Shown here one piece after another: positions 45,450-52,241 of a stretch of DNA of 64,000 nt. Under the pieces are notes generated by a model. It was not told the origin of the DNA. It was given only the letters and a program-made list of their open reading frames with translations, and searched no databases. The DNA is taken from positions 428,288 through 492,287 of the forward strand of contig NZ_JACVQA010000001.1 in NCBI RefSeq assembly GCF_018881595.1, in the 5' to 3' direction. The translations under genes were made by a program, and so were the position numbers. Position 1 is the first letter of the stretch. Every line of letters starts with the position of its first letter. The DNA comes from Polynucleobacter sp. UK-Gri1-W3 (GTDB lineage: Bacteria > Pseudomonadota > Gammaproteobacteria > Burkholderiales > Burkholderiaceae).

Positions 45450-45599
45450 TTAGTTTGATGCTAATGTGTAGCCCAGCACATTACCTACACCGTATTGCGC
45501 TTCACCCAAGCGTTTTGCGAGATAGTCGTTTTCAGCATACACCAGCGTGTTTGCTGTTTGTGTTTGACTAATGCGCACCCACAGTCTGTATTGTTTCAT
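45450..45599 (-). CDS. 49-aa protein of unknown function
   Basis: It begins MKQYRLWVRISQTQT and contains NDYLAKRLGEAQYGVGN. Its ATG overlaps the stop of the DUF6641-type gene (ATGA), a strong sign of real, coupled translation despite its small size. The sequence looks like a compact alpha/beta fold (a strand with alternating residues, then a helix). I know no function. Confidence 0.65.
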   Translation of the reverse strand: MKQYRLWVRISQTQTANTLVYAENDYLAKRLGEAQYGVGNVLGYTLASN

Positions 45600-46036
45600 T
45601 TTGTAAATCCTTCACGCAGTTTAGTTGCCGCATTTTCAATCGCTGTATCTAACTCGCCAGCACTTACAGCCGTTTTGATTACATCCAAAACTTTGACTAA
45701 ATCCTTCTCCGTGCCAACTTCTACAGCAAACTTGCCTTTACCCAACTCCAACACTTTGCTACCGTAGCGCACACTGATTGCCAGTTTGCCGTTGTCTGTA
45801 ACAAACCACCACGGCTTTACACGCACATCAGTTTCCACTTGTTTGCGTGCGCCTGTATCAATATCAGCAACACTGCGGAACTTTTTGACGCTAAAACTTG
45901 TGCCAGTTTGTTGCGCCCGTGCTAACTCTGTTTGTTGCCAGATGCGTTTAATCAACTTATTCCTGCGCTGTAGCACTTGCGGGATTTGTGTCGGTTTCTT
46001 TGCGTCCGTTAGCTTTAGCGTGTTTAAGTTACTCAT
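45596..46036 (-). CDS. DUF6641-type protein
   Basis: 146 aa from the ATG at 46036, which has an AAGGA site eight bases upstream; the longer frame to 46117 has none. MSNLNTLKLTDAKKP, QRRNKLIKRIWQQTELA, and KPWWFVTDNGKLAISVRYG match my memory of DUF6641 proteins found on plasmids and integrative elements. No biochemical role is known to me. It is the first gene of a three-gene minus-strand group and diverges from the 118-aa gene. Confidence 0.75.
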   Translation of the reverse strand: MSNLNTLKLTDAKKPTQIPQVLQRRNKLIKRIWQQTELARAQQTGTSFSVKKFRSVADIDTGARKQVETDVRVKPWWFVTDNGKLAISVRYGSKVLELGKGKFAVEVGTEKDLVKVLDVIKTAVSAGELDTAIENAATKLREGFTK

Positions 46037-46200
46037 TTGTATATCCTTTTCTGTTGTTTGTTGTAGTAACTGTAGTTTCGGATTTACCAAACTCGCAACC
46101 TCTTTTTGCCTTCGCATATTTTTTGTCCAAAATCACGCAAAACCACCTAATATTGCGCCAGATTTAGTTACATATTGTTTGGTCGTTACTAAATAAATGT

Positions 46201-46557
46201 ATGAACGATATTACTTACAACATACAAAGACGAGAGAAGCGTGACACCGAACTTGCTGACGCTTGGTTGCGTGGCATTGGTGTAGATGTAGGCAGTTTTG
46301 GAACAACTAAACCGAACTTACTCAAAGCGCAACAGACAGCTACTAAACTGCTAACTGAACATATTGGTGTTTTGGACAAACCTACTAAACGCTTTATTGA
46401 TTATTTCCAGTCACGCTACAGTTGCGTTAAAAAGCGCAAACACATTACGGACGGCGATTGTTTCCGTATTCTAAATCTACACAGTCGCATATTGCGCGGT
46501 GAGTATCGCAGTAACAGGAACAAACGCAGAACAACACAGGCACGATCACAGAACTAA
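46201..46557 (+). CDS. 118-aa hypothetical protein of the island
   Basis: It begins MNDITYNIQRREKRDTELAD, has a central GVDVGSFGTTKPNLLKAQ segment and a strongly basic tail (RSNRNKRRTTQARSQN). It diverges from the DUF6641-type gene with about 165 bases between starts. No family recognised and no clear ribosome-binding site. The composition looks protein-like. Confidence 0.5.
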   Translation: MNDITYNIQRREKRDTELADAWLRGIGVDVGSFGTTKPNLLKAQQTATKLLTEHIGVLDKPTKRFIDYFQSRYSCVKKRKHITDGDCFRILNLHSRILRGEYRSNRNKRRTTQARSQN

Positions 46558-47418
46558 TCAGGCACATTCAAAACGCAGATAAACACTGCGCTAACAAAGG
46601 TAAAAACTCCACTTGTAATATAACGGCTAATGCGGTGGAACTTGCGACACATACACTGTAGAGTTGTGTCGCACATAAGTTGATGCCGAAGTTTTACTAC
46701 AAGCGCAAACCAATGCCACAGTAGTTTGGAAGTTTCAATACATCAGTCTTCCATATTAAAAAACTTTCTACAGTGCGTGTGACAGTCTTTTTACCGTCAC
46801 GCACAGCGCAACGACTAATAGCGACAGATTCGTCCCCGCTATAGCCGTTGCGTGATCTAATCATTCTCCGTCAATCAAACAGCACCAAAAGCAACTGCGT
46901 TGCTTTCGGCTTTCTTCTATTATGTTTATATGTGTTGGGAAGAGATAAATGTGTGAGCGCAAGCGATACACAAGCGAACTGCGTTCGCTTTCACACTACC
47001 AGTTAGATATAAATCACCAGCACCACAGATCTTGAGCACCTAAAAAAACTGCGCAACTAAAAATACAGGACTACGAACTGATTTTGGGTAGCACTACGCA
47101 ACAGCACATCAAATCCGTCGTGTATGCGTTTTTTTTCGGGTTTCGTAGAGCGTAGTAGCAGATTGACACATACGCACGCTGTAGCGTGTTTTAACAAGTC
47201 TTGTTACTTAAACTGCGCTCTGTAGTCAATATGCCACATTCATCACGCATTTTTGCGGTAAATACACGACCAAAGAGAAGTTACAAAGTCACAACACCAC
47301 GACGCAACCAGTTGTTTTTCAACAGATTGCGCCACTTACACAGCGCAAAACTGTTTCGGTTGCTCATTTGCTACCAAAGAACACATACTTATTACGCACA
47401 TATTATTAGGAGAACGCA
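46558..47418. other. 861-base stretch without a convincing gene, rich in inverted repeats
   Basis: It holds TAATGCGGTG (46628-46637), also found at 50691-50700, and TGCGACAC (46643-46650) inverted with GTGTCGCA (46666-46673). It also has two hairpins that share the loop CTGCG: AAAGCAA/TTGCTTT (46888-46906) and AAGCGAA/TTCGCTT (46972-46990). The second is framed by GTGTGA (46951-46956) and TCACAC (46991-46996). It could be a cis-acting region of the element (origin, transfer or recombination site) or the untranslated leader of the recombinase gene. Confidence 0.5.
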
Positions 47419-48006
47419 ATGGCACAGGCAAAATCACTGACGCAACAAGATATTGATAAAGTTTTAACTTACATCGCATCAAACACGAACGCTACACGCA
47501 ACAGGGCGATGTTTTTGCTGACTGTTTTGGCTGGATTGCGTGTATCGGAAGTAGCGCAACTGACACTGGGTGATGTGCGCAACAGTGACGGCACTGTTAA
47601 ATCCCAAGTGTTTTTGAGTAGCGATCGTGTAAAACACGGACACGCACGCACCGTGTTTATCAGCACACACTTACAGCACGAACTTGCCACATACCTTGCT
47701 ACACGCACAGCATTTGACGACACATTTCCGTTGTTTAACACGCTACGAGGCGCGCGGAAGGCATTTACCGCTTCCACACTTACACAGCACTTCCACTATC
47801 TGTATCGTCGTGCGTTAGTGTTCGGTGCCAGCTCACATTCAGGCAGACGCACATTTTTGACAACCTTGAGTAACTCGGGTATCAGTGTGTTTGTTTTAGC
47901 AAGTTTGGCAGGACACAAGAACATTGCGACAACACAGCGTTATGTCACTGTCAACGACGATCAAAAGCGCAGGGCAGTAGATTGTTTTAATTTACAAGTT
48001 GCTTAA
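47419..48006 (+). CDS. Small tyrosine recombinase, catalytic domain only (FimB/XerC-like)
   Basis: 195 aa. The catalytic set looks complete: Arg in LAGLRVSEVAQL, a Lys in the SSDRVKHGHART beta-hairpin, His-x-x-Arg in SSHSGRRTFL, His in LAGHKN and Tyr in TTQRYV. The N-terminal SAM-like arm/core-binding domain of ordinary integrases is missing, as in FimB/FimE inverters. A good AGGAG ribosome-binding site precedes the ATG. Co-resident with a full-size integrase on the opposite strand, so it may have a separate task. Confidence 0.88.
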   Translation: MAQAKSLTQQDIDKVLTYIASNTNATRNRAMFLLTVLAGLRVSEVAQLTLGDVRNSDGTVKSQVFLSSDRVKHGHARTVFISTHLQHELATYLATRTAFDDTFPLFNTLRGARKAFTASTLTQHFHYLYRRALVFGASSHSGRRTFLTTLSNSGISVFVLASLAGHKNIATTQRYVTVNDDQKRRAVDCFNLQVA

Positions 48007-48018
48007 TAAAGCATCTAA

Positions 48019-48846
48019 TTAATCGCGTTCACTGTGTAATTTAAGTTGTGCTGTATGTTTTTTTAATAACTCCGCCGAATATTGCAAGCCAACGTCATTT
48101 GCATCCGTAATTTGATCGGGGTTGTAAAGTAAACCCAGTGCAACTTGTACCAGTGCTTCACGTTGTCGCCAATACTGTCGCAGTCTTTGTCCAACTGCTG
48201 GTGCAGTAGATATCTGTGCAAATTTACTTTTGGTGCCACGAATACGCGGAACACCTGTAATGCATGCATCAGGTTCAAAACCAAGTTCGCAACTGACATC
48301 ACGATCTAACCAGCGTTGTATTTCATTTGATAACTGTACATCGGGCATGGGATTGCGCAGTGGGTTAGTGTCAATTGCATTGGTAAGTAACATTACTGCT
48401 TCTTCATAACAAGATTCAGCTTTTGTTTCCATGCGCTGATAGGCTGTCTTGCCATTAGCATCGCGTTTAGTGGAACGGCGAAACAAGTTGGCAAGACGAG
48501 TGTATTTGTCACCGTCTTTTACGTATTGCATGTAGTCATACAAAATACTGGGCATGCTGTCTGTACTAAACCAATCACTTTCTACATGGGAAATATCCAT
48601 GTCGTAGCTTTGTACATATTCAACATACTGATCTTTTCCCAGCGCAGCAAGCATCTTGCGCTTGTGAACTGCACGCTGCTCAATTACGGATACCAGTGCA
48701 GATTTAATTAATCTTAATTGTGCATACTCAGCTTCCGATAGTTCTCGAAATGGTATGTCACGCAACTCATTGTAGGTAAGTTGATGTATGTATTGGCTGT
48801 CATCAATATTGCTATTGCATTTGATGGCGCGTAAGTCAAACAACAC
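48019..48846 (-). CDS. 275-aa protein of unknown function; true start uncertain
   Basis: The first usual start in this frame is GTG at 48846, which has no ribosome-binding site and lies in a palindrome. The frame remains open and protein-like upstream (DAEKFKQHAQRTLQYAV) until it meets the end of the H-NS-like gene. That gene is in another frame, so the protein may really begin further upstream or be made by frameshifting. Charged, mostly helical; no motif recognised. It converges with the small recombinase. Confidence 0.65.
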   Translation of the reverse strand: MLFDLRAIKCNSNIDDSQYIHQLTYNELRDIPFRELSEAEYAQLRLIKSALVSVIEQRAVHKRKMLAALGKDQYVEYVQSYDMDISHVESDWFSTDSMPSILYDYMQYVKDGDKYTRLANLFRRSTKRDANGKTAYQRMETKAESCYEEAVMLLTNAIDTNPLRNPMPDVQLSNEIQRWLDRDVSCELGFEPDACITGVPRIRGTKSKFAQISTAPAVGQRLRQYWRQREALVQVALGLLYNPDQITDANDVGLQYSAELLKKHTAQLKLHSERD

Positions 48847-48869
48847 AGCGTACTGTAATGTACGCTGTG
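48844..48869. repeat. Perfect 10-bp inverted repeat at the start of the 275-aa gene
   Basis: Arms CACAGCGTAC (48844-48853) and GTACGCTGTG (48860-48869) surround a 6-base spacer. It covers the GTG start of the 275-aa frame and lies nine bases after the H-NS-like stop. It could be an operator, an attenuating hairpin or a recombination site. Confidence 0.7.
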
Positions 48870-48877
48870 CATGCTGT

Positions 48878-49123
48878 TTAAACTTTTCTGCGTCGACTGG
48901 TACTTTTGCGGGGTGCAGAACGTGATGACTTTGCTTTCATGACGCTGCGCAAGTCGGTTGCACTAAAACTATGCGTTGTAATCAATCTTTTCACGGTAGC
49001 TAAATCTTCCTCACGTGTTTGTGTTAGTAATGCATCAATCTTTGCTGCTAATTCTGCTTGTGCTTTTTGTGCTGCTGCTAATTGATCGCTAGCAGATTGT
49101 GCTGACGTATTCGTATCGGTCAT
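48878..49123 (-). CDS. Small H-NS-like oligomerisation-domain protein with a basic tail
   Basis: 81 aa from the ATG at 49123 (GGGAA upstream). An Ala/Gln-rich coiled coil (residues about 13-35) leads into EEDLATVKRLITTHSFSATDL, which resembles the end of the N-terminal domain of H-NS (helix, then a short loop, then TAEDL). The usual H-NS DNA-binding domain with its AWxGxGR motif is absent; instead the protein ends in KSSRSAPRKSTSRRRKV. It may silence or relieve silencing of the island. The family call is tentative. Confidence 0.5.
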   Translation of the reverse strand: MTDTNTSAQSASDQLAAAQKAQAELAAKIDALLTQTREEDLATVKRLITTHSFSATDLRSVMKAKSSRSAPRKSTSRRRKV

Positions 49124-49219
49124 ATTATTTCCCATTTAGTTATTGATTACAGAATTGTTATCAATATTAGAAAATATAAATTAAATTTACATAAGTGTAA
49201 TAGGTACAAACGCTATGAA

Positions 49220-50500
49220 TCATCTTCTGCTGTGTAACATGCCCACATTCATTTCCGGTGTAAGTTGACTGGCATAAAAACGCTCAATCATTTCCACGCT
49301 GGTACGTGCATTACGCGCCAGTGTAAGTAAATCAATTCCACGTCCGTATAACAACCTATATGTAATTGCTGTGTGTCGTAACGAATACAATGTGCGTCGC
49401 TGTCCAAGTGTGCCAAATCGCAATCCTGTTGCAAGCAGTATCTTTACAAAATACTTGTCAATCAATTGCATTGCAGCAGCACGGTCTTTGATCTGCGGTA
49501 AGAACAAATAGTCATTTGCATTTGCTAAACCTTGCTTGTCGTAATAACTACGCAGATGCTCGTAGATACGCACAGCAGGTTGCAATGTAATAACTGGTGC
49601 AGAGTGACGCTTGGTTTCAGGAATGGTTAAACGCAAGTAGATGTGATCATTACGTATCACTTCAATATGCTTGTGTTGCATTAGTTTCATATCCACTGGT
49701 CGCACAAAGCTATTGACCATAAAACCAATTAACCAAGTCATCTCAACTGGGATGTTAGCGTCTGGTGCAAACAGATTGTTGTATTTGGTGCGATGAGTGA
49801 CTTTGATTGGCACACACACTTGATTTGCTAATACTTTACTGGCACGGAGTAATGCACGATACTCTACAACACTAAATCCGCCACGTGGCGTGCTAGATGA
49901 TTTAAGTTTGGGGAATGTGGGTATCTTTTCAATCCAGCCGTGTTTAAATGCGCACTCCAATACTTTGTGTAATGCATTTAAGTACTGTGTAATGGTCATA
50001 GACTTGTATTGTTTGTCACTTAGAAAGTACAAGAAACGTTCTATGTCTGTGTGTTTAATATCAGTCACTTGCACAGCTCCAAAATACGGCAATACCCATT
50101 TGCGTATGCGTGATACCAGCATTATGTAGGTGCCATTTGTAATCTCGTCACGTTTCACACGTGCTGTTTCATTTGCAAGCATGATGTTGGCAATGGTGTT
50201 GACTGATAAATCTTGTGTGTTTGCAACAGCACCTTGTGCAATTACGCCTGTATCTATTAAATGCTGTTCATAAAACAACTTAGCCAGTTGTAAAGCGTAT
50301 CGCTTGCTTGTTGTGCGCAAACTACGTATCACTGTCTTGTTGTCAAAGTAACAGCGCACTTGCCAGTAGCTACTTGCGTTGGTCAAAAAGATACGTAACT
50401 TGTTTGGATAACTGGGCACATAGGTAATAGTGTGCAAGATTGGTAACGTACGACAACGTTTTGCGTAAAACAATTCGTCATTTGCTGATATGGATTGCAT
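49220..50500 (-). CDS. Tyrosine-type site-specific integrase
   Basis: 426 aa from the ATG at 50500; a GTG at 50521 is in frame and neither has a clear ribosome-binding site. An N-terminal arm-type domain, a SAM-like core-binding domain (TNGTYIMLVSRIRKWVLPYF, ITQYLNALHKVLECAFKHGW) and a catalytic domain with Arg in NSFVRPVDMKLM, Lys in PETKRHSAP, YSLRHTAITYRL and the nucleophile Tyr in EMIERFYAS. The first His of HxxR is Tyr (Y-S-L-R), as in one integrase subgroup. It is closest to the island's right edge, the usual place for the mobilising integrase. Confidence 0.9.
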   Translation of the reverse strand: MQSISANDELFYAKRCRTLPILHTITYVPSYPNKLRIFLTNASSYWQVRCYFDNKTVIRSLRTTSKRYALQLAKLFYEQHLIDTGVIAQGAVANTQDLSVNTIANIMLANETARVKRDEITNGTYIMLVSRIRKWVLPYFGAVQVTDIKHTDIERFLYFLSDKQYKSMTITQYLNALHKVLECAFKHGWIEKIPTFPKLKSSSTPRGGFSVVEYRALLRASKVLANQVCVPIKVTHRTKYNNLFAPDANIPVEMTWLIGFMVNSFVRPVDMKLMQHKHIEVIRNDHIYLRLTIPETKRHSAPVITLQPAVRIYEHLRSYYDKQGLANANDYLFLPQIKDRAAAMQLIDKYFVKILLATGLRFGTLGQRRTLYSLRHTAITYRLLYGRGIDLLTLARNARTSVEMIERFYASQLTPEMNVGMLHSRR

Positions 50501-50513
50501 TTTGCAAGCGTAC

Positions 50514-50666
50514 TGTCGCACACCAAGTTACGCGACCAGTTTATTTTTTCGCAGATTTGTGTTTACCAAAACTCTGCCATTTCAAAGCCATTTACCACTG
50601 TTAGAAAAAGCCAACACGTTTTGGATAAACGTTTGCACTTTGTCGCACAGTCCCCAGTGTGCGACA
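50514..50666. repeat. Three TGTCGCACA sites upstream of the integrase
   Basis: TGTCGCACA lies at 50514-50522 and 50641-50649, and inverted (TGTGCGACA) at 50658-50666. The last two form a perfect 9-bp inverted repeat with an 8-base spacer. A further copy lies at 46667-46675. Sites of this kind near an integrase gene are candidates for recombinase arm sites or a regulator's operator. Confidence 0.65.
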
Positions 50667-50740
50667 GCGACACTTAATGTAATGGGCTATTAATGCGGTG
50701 TTAATGGAGCAAGTTAGTGATTTGCACATTCTTAGTAATT

Positions 50741-50859
50741 TTTTTGGAGATTTAAAGAATGAAAAAATCGCTATTAGCAGTTGCAGCTATCGGTGCTTTC
50801 GCATCTGCTGCTCAAGCTCAGTCCAGCGTAACCGTATACGGTATCTTGGACGTTGGTTA
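50741..50859. repeat. 119-bp perfect direct repeat, copy 2 (5' end of porin 2)
   Basis: Identical to 43702-43820. It covers the ribosome-binding site, signal peptide and first beta strand of porin 2. The sequences diverge right after GACGTTGGTTA in both genes. Confidence 0.95.
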
Positions 50860-52018
50860 TGTTGGTACAAATTCACGTTTGTCAAGCTCAGCTATTACTA
50901 ACGGTGGTCAAGCTAAGACAACTGGCAACCAATTTGGTGCTGGCGGTGAGCAATCAAACCGTTTAGGTTTTAAAGGTGTTGAAGATTTGGGTAACGGCAC
51001 ATCCGCTTTCTTCACAACTGAATTCCAACTCTATCCAGAAAGCACAAACTTATCTGGTGATTCAAACGGTGGCTTGTTGAACCGTCAAACTTTTGTTGGT
51101 TTGAAAAAGAATGGTATTGGTCAAACAGCTATTGGTTTGCAATACACGCCAGTATTTAATGCTGCTGCTGCAACTGATGTTGGTGAATTGAACAACATGG
51201 CTGGTAACTTGGTTTATTCAGCAACTCCAACTGGATCAGCCGGTACAGCTGCTGGTGTAGGTGGAAGCATCAACAATGCTGCATTTACTAACAGAACATC
51301 CAATACTTTGTCACTTAAATCAGATACTTTTGCTGGCTTTTCAGCAAGTGCGATTTACACATTGAACAATAGAAATAGCACTCAAGCAAACTCCACAACT
51401 GGTGGCAATGTAAATGCTAGCGGTTGGGGTCTGGGCGCAGATTACACATTGAACAAGTTTTACATTGCAGCAGCTTATCAAGCTCTCAAGCAGTTGACAA
51501 CAGCTAGCAACTACAATCCAACCGTTGCAACATCGTCAACAACAGGAGCTGTAACTGTTACTGGTACAAATCCTTGGACAAATGCTGGTCAGACATCTGG
51601 TGTTAGCGCTACGGGTGATGCATTGAACGTACAAGATAACCAGTTCTATGCTGGTGCAACTTATGACTTCGGTATCTTGAAGGCATATGCACAGTACGTA
51701 AATCGTAAAGCTACATCTACAGCAAGCACTAATTTCTACCTCAAACGTTCTGCTGAGCAGATTGGTGTTCGTAGCTACATTACCCCTACTGTTGAAGCTT
51801 GGGCAAGTGCTGCATTGGGTCGTTACCAGGCAAACGGTGCAAACCAACCAACAGCTAACATGAATGGCTGGCAGTTAGGTTCAAACTACTACCTTAGCAA
51901 GCGTACAAACTTGTATGCAATTTATGGTCAAACTTTGACATCTAATGCTGCCGCTGCTACTACTACAACTAGCTCTGGTTATAGCAACTACGCTATTGGT
52001 GTACGTCACACTTTCTAA
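50759..52018 (+). CDS. Outer-membrane porin, Gram-negative type (Porin_4), copy 2
   Basis: 419 aa, a close paralogue of the gene at 43720. The signal peptide and first strand are identical at DNA level; several internal strands (NRLGFKGVEDLGNGTSAFF, NRQTFVGLKKNGIG) and the last strand YAIGVRHTF are the same, while surface-loop stretches differ (for example residues about 36-60 and 150-270). The promoter is not evident: the island edge lies only tens of bases upstream of the leader. Confidence 0.95.
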   Translation: MKKSLLAVAAIGAFASAAQAQSSVTVYGILDVGYVGTNSRLSSSAITNGGQAKTTGNQFGAGGEQSNRLGFKGVEDLGNGTSAFFTTEFQLYPESTNLSGDSNGGLLNRQTFVGLKKNGIGQTAIGLQYTPVFNAAAATDVGELNNMAGNLVYSATPTGSAGTAAGVGGSINNAAFTNRTSNTLSLKSDTFAGFSASAIYTLNNRNSTQANSTTGGNVNASGWGLGADYTLNKFYIAAAYQALKQLTTASNYNPTVATSSTTGAVTVTGTNPWTNAGQTSGVSATGDALNVQDNQFYAGATYDFGILKAYAQYVNRKATSTASTNFYLKRSAEQIGVRSYITPTVEAWASAALGRYQANGANQPTANMNGWQLGSNYYLSKRTNLYAIYGQTLTSNAAAATTTTSSGYSNYAIGVRHTF

Positions 52019-52024
52019 TTGGAT

Positions 52025-52039
52025 GCTAGCGTAAGCTAG
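52025..52039. repeat. GCTAGCGTAAGCTAG inverted repeat after porin 2
   Basis: The same 15-mer as at 44974-44988, six bases after the stop codon. It is shared 3' untranslated sequence of the porin paralogues. Confidence 0.7.
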
Positions 52040-52053
52040 TTTTAATTAGATTT

Positions 52054-52081
52054 AAAAACCACCCTTCGGGGTGGTTTTTTT
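52054..52081 (+). terminator. Terminator after porin 2
   Basis: AAACCACCC and GGGTGGTTT form a 9-bp stem on a TTCG loop, followed by a T-run. It differs in sequence from the porin 1 terminator. Confidence 0.94.
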
Positions 52082-52241
52082 ATGCCTATTAAGTATGGGT
52101 TTACCAGCGGGGATAAACGGGTTTTTGGTAATTTATCTTAGGTATTCCATTGATTGCGGTTTATATATGGAAAAGTGTATTATCAAATTTATTAATTATT
52201 TTGCGATAACCGCTAAATTTTGATTAACAAAAGGATATTCA

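Larger units (their letters stand above)
45048..50700. mobile_element. Integrative genomic island lodged between two porin genes (boundaries approximate)
   Basis: It holds a full-length tyrosine integrase near the right edge, a second small tyrosine recombinase, a DUF6641-type gene with two tiny partner genes, an H-NS-like fragment and proteins I cannot place. The DNA looks unlike its surroundings, with many ACGCA/TGCGT words and an 861-base stretch without a gene. The right edge lies between the integrase start (about 50500) and the porin 2 leader, which resembles that of porin 1 back to about 50711. The left edge lies after the porin 1 terminator. No convincing pair of attachment repeats was found by eye. 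Confidence 0.75.

Noticed and set aside
45057..45571. Plus-strand Cys- and His-rich open frames in the left part of the island
   Set aside because: They are opposite the 67-aa and 49-aa genes and have implausible composition (runs of Cys, Arg and Ser).
47201..47440. Basic 60-80 aa open frame before the small recombinase
   Set aside because: Overlaps the recombinase start in another frame, has no ribosome-binding site and an Arg/His-rich composition typical of chance frames in this ACGC-rich DNA. Kept out, though an internal ATG (MPHSSRIF) is not impossible.
45048..50758. Attachment-site repeats at the island edges
   Set aside because: I compared the porin 1 downstream and porin 2 upstream regions. 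GTAATTT and a few 7-9 base words match, but that is expected by chance. The TAATGCGGTG pair has one member inside the island, so it does not mark both ends.
50490..50901. Plus-strand open frames around the integrase start and porin 2 start
   Set aside because: They run through the palindromes and the porin leader in the wrong frames; no ribosome-binding sites, no conserved features.
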